DNA from: an uncultured Desulfuromonadales bacterium
GTDB lineage: Bacteria > Desulfobacterota > Desulfuromonadia > Desulfuromonadales > Geopsychrobacteraceae
Assembly: GCA_945787335.1 (NCBI GenBank)
Contig: CALZHR010000040.1
Location: 1-60,903, forward strand
Direction of reading: 5' to 3'
DNA: 60,903 nucleotides
The notes beneath the pieces are model-generated. The model was given only the letters and a program-made list of their open reading frames with translations. It did not search any database and was not told the origin of the DNA. Below are positions 1 through 7,834 of this stretch, one piece after another (the stretch's first letter is position 1; every line of letters begins with the position of its first letter). The translations under genes were made by a program, and so were the position numbers.

Positions 1-1290
1 GAAAAACACGGCAACTTTACTGAACAGGATGCCCCGAAATATGAAGACACACTGCAGTGCATGCGCTGCGGCTTCTGCCTGCCGACCTGTCCGACCTTCG
101 CCCTGACCGGGCGGGAGCGCTCCAGCCCGCGCGGCCGGGTCGCCCTGGCCCGGGCGGTGGCCGAAGAGAAGCTTGAATTCACCCAAGCGGTCAAAGAGGA
201 GGCCTTCTTCTGTCTCGACTGCCGCGCCTGCACGACCGCCTGCCCCTCGGGCGTGCGCGCCGGCGAGGTGATGGAGGTCTGCCGCAGCCAGGTCCATCAG
301 CAGCTGCCGCTGCCGAAGTGGCAGGCGTCGTTCCGCAACTTCATCCTGCAGAAGATGCTCCCCGATCCCGACAAGCTGGAAACCTCCATGCTGCCGGCGC
401 GGCTTTATCAGAAGCTGGGGGTTCAATGGCTGGTACGCAACAGCCGGATGCTGAAGCTGGGCCCGAAATGGATAGATAAAGCCGAAGGGATGATGCCGGA
501 GCTGCATCAGCCGTTGCGCCAGCGGCTGCCGGAATTCACCCCGGCGCGTGGCGAGAAACGCGGCCAGGTGGCCTTCTTCCTCGGCTGCGTGATGACCCTG
601 ATGTATGCCGAAGTTTCCAAACAGACGGTCCGCGTGCTCAGCGACCAGGGCTTTGATGTACACACCCCGAAGCAGCAGAAATGCTGCGGCGCGCCGCACC
701 TGACCGAGGGGGATCGCGAGACCACCCGGCAGCTTGCCACTCACAACCTCGACCTGTTCCTCGACATGGAGGTTGACGCCATCGTCACCGACTGCGCCGG
801 CTGCAGCGCCGCGCTCAAGGAGTACGAGGAGATCCTCGCCGAGCGCCAGGATCACGCCCGGCTCGAGCTGTTCCGCGGCAAGATCAAGGATGTCAGCGAG
901 TTTCTGATCGAACAGGGCATCCGCACCGAGGGGCTGAAAACCATCAACAAATCAGTCACCTATCACGAGCCCTGCCACCTCTGCCACGCACAGGGGATCA
1001 CCGAACAGCCGCGTGAGCTGATCAAGACGATCCCGGGGATCGACTACCGGGAGATGAAGGAGGCCAGCTGGTGCTGCGGAAGCGCTGCCACCTTCAGCCT
1101 CAAGTTCACCGAGGAGAGCCAGCAGATTCTCGATCGCAAGCTGAACAACGTCAAAACGACCGGCGCCGATATCCTGGTCACCGCCAACCCCGGCTGCCAC
1201 CTGCAGCTGGCCTGGGGGCTGCGTGAAGCGGGAATGCCACAACCGGTTCTGCACCTGATGGAATTATTGGGCGAGGCGACTCCGGACTGA
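1..1290 (+). CDS. glcF: Glycolate oxidase iron-sulfur subunit (GlcF-like), 5' end outside window
   Basis: The reading frame is open to the first base, so the true start lies upstream; about 429 codons are visible. Two 4Fe-4S ferredoxin motifs occur near the N terminus (CMRCGFC followed by CP at bases 58-93, and CLDCRACTTACP at about 230-265). Two cysteine-rich CCG-type domains follow (GCV, CCGAPH, CAGC; then EPCHLC, CCGSA). This order is that of GlcF, the electron-transfer subunit that works with a flavin GlcD subunit to oxidise glycolate or lactate to the keto acid at the membrane. The partner would be expected just upstream, outside the window. A lactate dehydrogenase subunit of the same fold is the main alternative. 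Confidence 0.9.
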   Translation, partial: EKHGNFTEQDAPKYEDTLQCMRCGFCLPTCPTFALTGRERSSPRGRVALARAVAEEKLEFTQAVKEEAFFCLDCRACTTACPSGVRAGEVMEVCRSQVHQQLPLPKWQASFRNFILQKMLPDPDKLETSMLPARLYQKLGVQWLVRNSRMLKLGPKWIDKAEGMMPELHQPLRQRLPEFTPARGEKRGQVAFFLGCVMTLMYAEVSKQTVRVLSDQGFDVHTPKQQKCCGAPHLTEGDRETTRQLATHNLDLFLDMEVDAIVTDCAGCSAALKEYEEILAERQDHARLELFRGKIKDVSEFLIEQGIRTEGLKTINKSVTYHEPCHLCHAQGITEQPRELIKTIPGIDYREMKEASWCCGSAATFSLKFTEESQQILDRKLNNVKTTGADILVTANPGCHLQLAWGLREAGMPQPVLHLMELLGEATPD

Positions 1291-1357
1291 ACTCAATTCA
1301 AAACCTGTAACCGAAATCCCCGAGCTACCCGAACTACCCGAGACAGCCCGGGGGCGC

Positions 1358-1397
1358 CCGGCTCTTCCCCCTCACAGGAGAGCCGGACTTTTTATTT
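1358..1397 (+). terminator. Rho-independent terminator after glcF
   Basis: CCGGCTCT at 1358-1365 pairs with AGAGCCGG at 1379-1386, followed by ACTTTTTATTT. It lies 68 bases after the glcF stop codon. Confidence 0.7.
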
Positions 1398-1453
1398 CGG
1401 ACCTATAACCAAAACAAAGGCTGCTGCCACCACCAAAAGTAGGCGCTCTTAGG

Positions 1454-1537
1454 CGAGGCACCGAGGGCACGAAGAAAAGCTTTATAACGGAGAGGCGCTG
1501 AGTACGCGGAGTTCGCAGAGACAGGCAATAATCTTTC
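1454..1537. repeat. Degenerate intergenic repeat of the gcagagG-cGC-gag type
   Basis: The stretch is a run of short related units (GAGGCACCGAGGGCACGAAG, then GGAGAGGCGCTGAGTACGC, GGAGTTCGCAGAGAC) ending in an AT-rich tail. It resembles the non-coding 'ACCGCAGAG-GCGCAGAG-ACGCAGAG' elements I know from intergenic regions of several bacterial genomes. No plausible gene covers it. Copy number elsewhere in the genome cannot be seen here. Confidence 0.45.
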
Positions 1538-1566
1538 TCTTTTGGTTTTACCGCTATAGAACCGTT

Positions 1567-2049
1567 TTATTTCGCGCGATGAGCCAGAACCGCTTTCTCC
1601 AGTTCCAGCTGGTAGTGCTTCGCCGCAGCCCCCCCTTCCGCCGGCGCCCAGGGCGCCCAATCTTTATCGGACAACGGCTCGTAGGGGCCAGGCTTGCACT
1701 CGAAGAAAAGTGAATCGGGTTCCAGGGCGACAAGCGCATGCCAGCTGCCGGCCGGGACATCCAGCCCGTGCACCGGCCCTGCGGGAGCGAATTCGACAAC
1801 CTCCTTGATCTCGCCATGGTCGTTGAAAAGAACCACCGCCATACGCCCACGCAGAGCGATGAAGCATTCCGGTCTCGGCGGATTCAAATGACGATGGGGG
1901 CGCACGTAGGTTCCCGGCTGCAGGGCGTTCAGCAGGCGTTGGCAGGGCTCGCTGTAGTCCTGGTGGAGATTGTAATTCTGCCGTAACCGCGGGCTTTGCC
2001 GAGACAGCGCGGTAACCCGGGCGAAAAGGCTCTCATCCAGTTTCTGCAA
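1567..2049 (-). CDS. WbuC-like cupin-fold metalloprotein
   Basis: The 160-residue protein has a single cupin barrel. The metal-site pattern is PHRH...PECF in the first cupin motif and a glycine/proline-rich second motif (GPVHGLDVPAGSWHAL). The N-terminal part (LDESLFARV...SPRLRQNYNLHQ) and length match the WbuC family, found near surface polysaccharide genes but of uncertain function. The frame begins at TTG; AAGG lies about 8 bases upstream and no in-frame ATG is near. It stands alone here, with no sugar-nucleotide genes beside it, so a role in polysaccharide synthesis is not supported by context. Confidence 0.75.
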   Translation of the reverse strand: MQKLDESLFARVTALSRQSPRLRQNYNLHQDYSEPCQRLLNALQPGTYVRPHRHLNPPRPECFIALRGRMAVVLFNDHGEIKEVVEFAPAGPVHGLDVPAGSWHALVALEPDSLFFECKPGPYEPLSDKDWAPWAPAEGGAAAKHYQLELEKAVLAHRAK

Positions 2050-2174
2050 CTCTCACCTTCCCTTCTCCGCGATAAATCGTTTCCGGTCATATGTTCGTCA
2101 GTCACTTGACCTGTGTAGAAATGAACTGGTAATTATTCATTATTCTATCTAACTGCGCTTTCCAGGAGGGTGAT

Positions 2175-2852
2175 ATGCAGAAAAAAATTCTTGTCAGTCT
2201 GTTACTAATTTTCAGCCTGTTCAATGCTCAATCCGCCTTGGCATTCAACAGCCAGACCCGCTGTCAGATTATTCGCGATGCGATCTATTTCGCGCCGGAG
2301 AAATTACAGGGCTACCTGGTTGAAAATTTCGAGAGTGTGCACAAGGGGATCCATCACATCGACCTGGCCGGAAAGAAGGATTTCGACCCCTACCAGGCCA
2401 AAACGATCTATCAGGCGCTGGTGAAAAAATTGCAGAAAAATAAACTCGAAAGCTTCAACACCACGCACCGCTTTGGCGTTCTGGCCGGCTACCTGGCCGA
2501 AACCGTAACCCCGCTGAACTTTCATGGCATCAGCGACCTCATCCCCGGCAAGGTTGAGCACGACGGCTACCAGCCGGTCAAGGATATTAACGGCAGCCTG
2601 TCCCGTATCATCCGCGATTATCGGAACCCCTACCTGGGGCAGACCCGCCGCGAGGTGACCGATTTTCTCTACGCTGTCGCAGTGAATGAGATCGTCGATC
2701 ACTGGATGGCGGCCTGGCAGGCCGGCGGCCAGCCTCTCGGTGAACTGGATTTCGCCAAATGTTCGATTCAGCGCGAGCGGCTCGCCGACAAGCTGAAAGG
2801 CATTAAAACCGCCGGATATGTGCGCGACTCTTCGGCCTTCCTGCCATCCTGA
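2175..2852 (+). CDS. Secreted protein, possibly zinc-dependent phospholipase C/S1-P1 nuclease-like fold
   Basis: The 225-residue protein has a clear Sec signal peptide (MQKK, then a hydrophobic stretch ending AQSALA at about residue 23), so it should be exported. The mature part contains scattered histidines in helices (HKGIHHIDL, NTTHRFGVLAGYLAETVTPLNFHG, VNEIVDHWMAAW). This spacing recalls the all-alpha zinc-dependent phospholipase C/P1 nuclease group, but I do not see a full metal-site set and treat the fold as a guess. The start is well supported by AGGAGGGTG before ATG. The gene appears to be a single transcription unit ending at the hairpin at 2955-2981. Confidence 0.7.
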   Translation: MQKKILVSLLLIFSLFNAQSALAFNSQTRCQIIRDAIYFAPEKLQGYLVENFESVHKGIHHIDLAGKKDFDPYQAKTIYQALVKKLQKNKLESFNTTHRFGVLAGYLAETVTPLNFHGISDLIPGKVEHDGYQPVKDINGSLSRIIRDYRNPYLGQTRREVTDFLYAVAVNEIVDHWMAAWQAGGQPLGELDFAKCSIQRERLADKLKGIKTAGYVRDSSAFLPS

Positions 2853-2954
2853 CGGCTGCGCTAACGGGCAGGTCTGTCCGTCGAAAATGACGAAAGCGGA
2901 GAATAAATTCAACCCCATAGTGACGTGAAACCAGCCAACTGTTAGTAAACAAAA

Positions 2955-2986
2955 CCGCCACCCGAATCTGAAAGGTGGCGGTCTTT
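2955..2986. terminator. Probable bidirectional terminator
   Basis: CCGCCACC (2955-2962) pairs with GGTGGCGG (2974-2981). The plus-strand tail is TCTTTGTC and the minus-strand tail is TTTTGTTT, so it could serve the secreted-protein gene on the left and the kinase fusion transcript from the right. Confidence 0.65.
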
Positions 2987-3238
2987 GTCACAACTTACTA
3001 CTTATGCTAATGGTCTGGCTTGATCAGAAATTCGTCTCCATCAGTGAGTTTTTGATTTTTGAAAATGGATTAGGTGCTATCAATCCCTCCATCTCAAAAC
3101 GTCCAAGACAAGTGAGATTTGTCGTAAATCCCATCTGACAAAATTTTAGTACACGCCGTCAGCGTCAAATATGCCCCGCTCAGATCATTCAAGTTTTACG
3201 ACAGGATGTCCATGACTGGGTCGAGAGTGTAATAAAAT
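2987..3238. other. AT-rich non-coding stretch with a 9-bp inverted repeat
   Basis: No convincing gene is present. TGTCGTAAA (3120-3128) and TTTACGACA (3195-3203) form a perfect inverted repeat 66 bases apart, and base composition is clearly lower in GC than on either side. It may be debris of the event that brought in the adjacent kinase fusion gene; no transposase frame is visible. Confidence 0.4.
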
Positions 3239-5212
3239 TCAATCAAAGGCCAGAAGGCCACCCATTTCGCTGTCTGCCGGTCTGATGAAGCGGCCGAAGT
3301 CAGCCTCATCCAGAGAGGCCATTTCGCCCAAGCTGACCGTCTTCAAGGTGTCGATCTCGCTTTCACAGGTATTGTAGGTGGTGTTGTAGAACGCGATCCG
3401 CTTTTCTTTTTCAAGCCCCATCAGCAACAACTGCCTGGCACCCCGTTGAATCAACTTCATTTTGCCGTGCAGGTCATCAAGGCTTCTTGTTGTCCAGACT
3501 CCCAGGTAAATCGGGCTGCTGACGTTCCTGACATCGCCAACCAGCTCACCCCGTAGCAGCTCATCCTTTTCACGCCCCAGGTAGGGTACAAAGTCGAGAT
3601 GTTCCGCCAGTTTCCGATCCGTGGTAAAAAAATTCCCAGTGTCGGGGTCAAGGGTGAAGATCATGGTGCGGTCAGTGGACTGGCCGTAACTCTGGAACAG
3701 GACGTCCTTGTATTCCTGGAACGGCACATTTCGCATGATACAGGTATCATATTTGTTAAGCCGCCTGCTGATCCCGAGCAACCATGACCTGATCTCGCTG
3801 TTGTCGATGCGACACTTGCCCAGCTCTTCCTTCAAGTAGTCGAACGATTTGCCGCCGAAGCGATAGAGCAGCACGCTATGAAAGATATCGCGGATATTGT
3901 TGTGCCGGCTGAAATGGTAAATGAGGTCGTAGCTGAACAGCTCCATCTGCCTGAGCTGCCAGATGAAGATGGTAATATCATTCCGGCTGGTCTCCTTGGT
4001 GAGCTTGGTTCCCTGCGTCACTTTGATCAACCTGACATAGCGGGTGCTCAGATCGGCCAGCAACTCCGTATCCCTGGAGGTGCTTCTCTTCAGGCGGATG
4101 GTCCAGCGGGTAAATTCCCCTTCCTTGCTGGCCACCTCAATGTGGTCGGCGCCAAACGTATCGTAGGTCTGTTGCGTCCCGACCCCTTTGCCGTCCTCGG
4201 CCCCCTTGGTTGACTTGCCGACAAACAGCGGCACCTGGTCCGCCCCTTTTTCCAACCTCTGCGCAGAGATTCCTGTGCCATTGTCGGTTATGGCCAGGGT
4301 CACGATATCCTCCTGCTGTTCCAGCAGGAATTCGATCAGTCCAGGCCGCCCTGCTGACTTGATGGCATCCAACGCGTTGGAGATAATATTGATCAGGGCC
4401 CTGCTACAGCTGATATAACTGCCGTTGACGGGCTCGATCTTCGACCTGAGGACAATCTTCACCGCACATTTGCTGTCCACCGCTTCGATGAAGGGAATGA
4501 CGCGCTCCGTGATCAGATCCTTAAGCGAGACCTTGTGCGACTGGTGGATCGTGTCTTCGTACATATTCAGGGTGTTAAGCAGCGCGGTGGTTTCCCGGTT
4601 GATATCCTCGGCAACCTTGTTGAAGTTGCCGACCGACAGCATGGCGGTCATGTCGAAGAGAACCTTGAGCGATTTTTTCACATCGTGGCGCACCTTGCTC
4701 AGTTCTTCGAGCACTGTGACTTCCGGGCGTTTGGTTGAATCCACCTTCTCCTTGATCAGCCCAGCCGTGGCAGTCATCAGTTGGAATTTCATCTTACGGA
4801 AGACAATCTGATCCATGGTGCTGAAACCCCTGGTCTGGAAAAAATCGATGGAGCTTAAGAGCTTATCCCAGACATAGAGATAGATAAGGGCATCAGGATC
4901 CACCTTGTGCGCAAGGTAGCGAACGAAGGCCGAACCGATTCCCTTTCCCCGGCCGAAGGGATTGGTGACCAGCTTGTAGATATGGAATTTTTTCTGGTCA
5001 GGCGTCGCGTAGACCAGCAGATATCCGAGCAGTTCCCCTTTTTCGTCCCACACGAAGCTGTGCTCGTAGTCGATATCGATGGTTTTATCAAGAACATAGG
5101 GAGAAGGGATCAACAGAGAATCAATATTGAGCAGGGGGGACTTTCTAAGCGCTTTTTCGTATTCCGGGGTCAAGTTTTTTATGTACGGAAATTGACTGGG
5201 TTTCCACTCCAT
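3239..5212 (-). CDS. GNAT acetyltransferase fused to histidine-kinase-like ATPase, unknown C-terminal region
   Basis: The 657-residue protein has three parts. Residues about 30-145 form a GNAT fold with the acetyl-CoA loop GRGKGIG at 87-93 and a C-terminal FFQTRGF strand. Residues about 165-225 form a helical segment with KVRHDVKKSLK, where His176 could be a phosphoacceptor. Residues about 255-375 form a GHKL ATPase with N box (NIISNALDAI), G1 box (DNGTGI at 310-315) and G2 box (GKGVG). About 280 further residues match nothing I recognise. There is no membrane segment. It starts at ATG with AAGG six bases upstream. Base composition is lower in GC than neighbours, no partner response regulator is adjacent, and AT-rich DNA flanks both sides, all suggesting acquisition. 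Confidence 0.75.
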   Translation of the reverse strand: MEWKPSQFPYIKNLTPEYEKALRKSPLLNIDSLLIPSPYVLDKTIDIDYEHSFVWDEKGELLGYLLVYATPDQKKFHIYKLVTNPFGRGKGIGSAFVRYLAHKVDPDALIYLYVWDKLLSSIDFFQTRGFSTMDQIVFRKMKFQLMTATAGLIKEKVDSTKRPEVTVLEELSKVRHDVKKSLKVLFDMTAMLSVGNFNKVAEDINRETTALLNTLNMYEDTIHQSHKVSLKDLITERVIPFIEAVDSKCAVKIVLRSKIEPVNGSYISCSRALINIISNALDAIKSAGRPGLIEFLLEQQEDIVTLAITDNGTGISAQRLEKGADQVPLFVGKSTKGAEDGKGVGTQQTYDTFGADHIEVASKEGEFTRWTIRLKRSTSRDTELLADLSTRYVRLIKVTQGTKLTKETSRNDITIFIWQLRQMELFSYDLIYHFSRHNNIRDIFHSVLLYRFGGKSFDYLKEELGKCRIDNSEIRSWLLGISRRLNKYDTCIMRNVPFQEYKDVLFQSYGQSTDRTMIFTLDPDTGNFFTTDRKLAEHLDFVPYLGREKDELLRGELVGDVRNVSSPIYLGVWTTRSLDDLHGKMKLIQRGARQLLLMGLEKEKRIAFYNTTYNTCESEIDTLKTVSLGEMASLDEADFGRFIRPADSEMGGLLAFD

Positions 5213-5580
5213 AGCCGACCTTGTCCCTTATATGCTTGAAAACAGTTATTTAGAGTATACCTGACAGGCGGCACCTCGTCCTCCGGACCTTCCCACGCTA
5301 TAATTCCTGACCCGGAGATGTCCAATAAGTCACTATCTATAGAACACCGCCAGCCCGCAATTACCAAATCGTGGGCCGTTCTCGTTTAGCTTAAATATTG
5401 AGATAGGCCGAATTCAGTATCCTAGACGATTCCGTGTTTGTCAAAACTCAGCAGAATTGAAAGCTTCCGTTTTCACCAACAAATATCTAAGAACCGTTTT
5501 CAAAAGCCCGATCAAATGTGGTTCGCATATGTTCTATAGGTTTATTGAAAATGGGCTGGCGGACTTCCTCAGAATAAACT
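5213..5580. other. Long AT-rich intergenic stretch
   Basis: No gene is supported in this stretch. An extended TATACT-like -10 on the minus strand near 5255-5260 could drive the kinase fusion gene, but no good -35 is seen. The rest shows no repeat, RNA gene or further terminator that I can defend. Confidence 0.4.
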
Positions 5581-5612
5581 GAAAAGCCCGCGATCAGCAG
5601 AACGCGGGCTTT
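5581..5612 (-). terminator. Terminator of the GGDEF-EAL gene
   Basis: AAAGCCCGCG (5583-5592) pairs with CGCGGGCTTT (5603-5612); read on the minus strand the stem is followed by TTTTC. It sits 22 bases after the stop codon of the upstream minus-strand gene. Confidence 0.8.
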
Positions 5613-5634
5613 CGTATTGCCGGTCGTCAAGGCT

Positions 5635-7824
5635 TTAGTTCGGCAGGATGAAGTGGGGGCCTTCCTGAGGCCTGCTGCGGAGCATGGCGAAGGCCTCCAT
5701 GGCCGGTAACGCCTCGCCGTAGAGATGCCCCTGAACTTCACTGCAGCCCAGCTTGAGCAGGTAGTCGAGCTGCAATTGATTCTCCACCCCTTCGGCCACC
5801 ATGTGCAGCTTGAGCCCCTTGGCCATCATGGCGATGGCATCGACAATACAGGACTTGTTGTGCTCGGCTTCGATTTCGCGCACGAAGGCGCGATCGATCT
5901 TCAGGGTATTGACCGGGAAGCTCTGCAGATGACTGAGGGACGAGTAGCCGCGACCAAAATCATCGATGGCAATCGAGATGCCGTAATCGCTGAGCATCCG
6001 CAACCCTGCATTGACGTTCTTGCGACCTTTGATCAAGCCCTGCTCGGCCAATTCGATTTCGAACTGGGCACCGGGCAGGTTGTGCGCCTGAAGGATCTGG
6101 ATGAAACGGCTGGCGAACTCTTCCTGCTCGAGCTGAACCGGCGAAATATTGATCGAAACCTTGATCCGCGGCAGCCCCTGATGCTGCCAGCGCAGGACTT
6201 CCTCACAGACTCGGTTGAGCACCCAATCCCCGATCGGCAGGATCAACTTGGACTCCTCGGCAATGGCGATAAAATCGTTCGGATAGATCAAGCCGCGTTC
6301 GGGATGCCGCCAGCGCAACAGCGCTTCCATGCCGACGATCATATGGGTGCCCGGATCGACCTTTGGCTGGAAAAAGAGCTCAAACTGCTCGTCATCTAGC
6401 GCCAGATACATATCCCGTTCGACTGAAAGATAGGTTGAGTTGCTGCTGCTCATTGCATCGCTGTAGAAGCAGTAGCCGTCTTTGCCGGTCGCCTTGACGT
6501 GGTACATGGCGATGTCGGCGCTCTGCAGCAACGCCTCTTTGGTCTCCCCGGCCAGCGGATACATGGCGATGCCGATGCTCAGGCTGAGGAAAAGTTCGTG
6601 CTGTTCGATATTAAACGGCAGGCGCACCGCTTTGAGGATTTTTTCCGCCACCGACGCGACATTCTGCTTACTCTCGACATTCGGCACCAGCAGGGCAAAC
6701 TCATCCCCGCCGAAACGGCACAGGGTATCCTCCGCCCTGAGACAGCCGAGAATCCGTTCAGACACCTGCTGCAGAACCCGGTCGCCCATGGCATGGCCGA
6801 GCGTGTCGTTAATCAACTTGAAGCGATCGAGATCGAGAAACAGCAGGGCGAACATCTGATCATAACGGCGGGCATGGGCAAAGGCCTGGGTCACCCGATC
6901 GTCGAACAGCACCCGATTCGGCAGACTGGTCAACAGATCATGGTAGGCATGATAGCTTAACTGCGCGTCACTGCGCTTGCGGTCGGTAATATCACGGGCA
7001 CAGCCGAGGGTGCCGATAAAATTCCGCCCGCCCTGCCCGCTCCCCTCGTACATGCCGACGGCGTTCAATTCGACAATCACTTCACGATTGTCCAGGCAAT
7101 CGACCTCCTCGCTCTCCTGATTAACCAGCAGGCGCATCTCGATATGCTTGGTCGCCCGTTCTCCCGCGCGCTGTTCACTGAAAAAATTGTGAATCTCATC
7201 GGCATTGTGCGGATGGATCAAGGTCGAAAAATGCTTATGCAGCAGTTCACCACGTTTGTAGCCGAGCATCTCCTCGACCGTGTCGTTGACGTAGGTAAAG
7301 CGCCCCTGGGCATCGAGCATATAGATGAAATCGGGGGAGTTGTTGACGATGAACCGATGCATCCGCTCCGACTCTTTCAACGAAACCTCGGTGCGGCGCA
7401 GCTGGCGGACCTGCCAGTAGTGTTCCAGGGCGTTATTGATGGTGGTCAGCAGCTCTTCGGGTCGGTAGGGCTTGCGGACAAAATCGTAGGCGCCATTCCG
7501 CAAAGCCTCCTTGACCGCGCAGAAGGAAGACGCGCCACTGACGACAATCACCTCGACATTGATGTTCTTGCAGTGGATATAGCTCTGCACGGCATGGCCG
7601 TCGACTCCGGCCATCTGCAGATCGAGCAATACCAGGCAATAATTGGTCTTCTGCAGCTTCTCGAGAGCCTCGGCACCGCCGGCGGCGACATCGACCGGAT
7701 AGCCGTTGATCCGCAACAGCGCGCGAAGGCTTTCCAGCACCGCCCGCTGATCGTCGACGACCAGAATCCGCGAGCGCCTGAGCTGCTCAACTGCCGGAGT
7801 CTTTTCTTTCCGTTGAACGAGCAC
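5635..7824 (-). CDS. REC-PAS-GGDEF-EAL response regulator (c-di-GMP turnover)
   Basis: With the GTG start at 7824, preceded by AGGGGGGGGAC, the protein has 729 residues; the longer frame to 7938 would overlap the upstream gene by about 100 bases. Domains in order are: receiver (ILVVDDQ, phospho-Asp in LVLLDLQMAG, Lys in VRKPYR), PAS (IVNNSPDFIYMLD), GGDEF with an intact GGDEF loop (RFGGDEFALLVP), and EAL with EALLRW, DDFGRGYSSL, KIDRAFV and EGVENQ. Both catalytic domains look competent, so it could make or degrade c-di-GMP depending on phosphorylation. It starts 11 bases after the HDOD-kinase gene stop, making that kinase the obvious partner. Confidence 0.92.
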   Translation of the reverse strand: MLVQRKEKTPAVEQLRRSRILVVDDQRAVLESLRALLRINGYPVDVAAGGAEALEKLQKTNYCLVLLDLQMAGVDGHAVQSYIHCKNINVEVIVVSGASSFCAVKEALRNGAYDFVRKPYRPEELLTTINNALEHYWQVRQLRRTEVSLKESERMHRFIVNNSPDFIYMLDAQGRFTYVNDTVEEMLGYKRGELLHKHFSTLIHPHNADEIHNFFSEQRAGERATKHIEMRLLVNQESEEVDCLDNREVIVELNAVGMYEGSGQGGRNFIGTLGCARDITDRKRSDAQLSYHAYHDLLTSLPNRVLFDDRVTQAFAHARRYDQMFALLFLDLDRFKLINDTLGHAMGDRVLQQVSERILGCLRAEDTLCRFGGDEFALLVPNVESKQNVASVAEKILKAVRLPFNIEQHELFLSLSIGIAMYPLAGETKEALLQSADIAMYHVKATGKDGYCFYSDAMSSSNSTYLSVERDMYLALDDEQFELFFQPKVDPGTHMIVGMEALLRWRHPERGLIYPNDFIAIAEESKLILPIGDWVLNRVCEEVLRWQHQGLPRIKVSINISPVQLEQEEFASRFIQILQAHNLPGAQFEIELAEQGLIKGRKNVNAGLRMLSDYGISIAIDDFGRGYSSLSHLQSFPVNTLKIDRAFVREIEAEHNKSCIVDAIAMMAKGLKLHMVAEGVENQLQLDYLLKLGCSEVQGHLYGEALPAMEAFAMLRSRPQEGPHFILPN

Positions 7825-7834
7825 GTCCCCCCCC

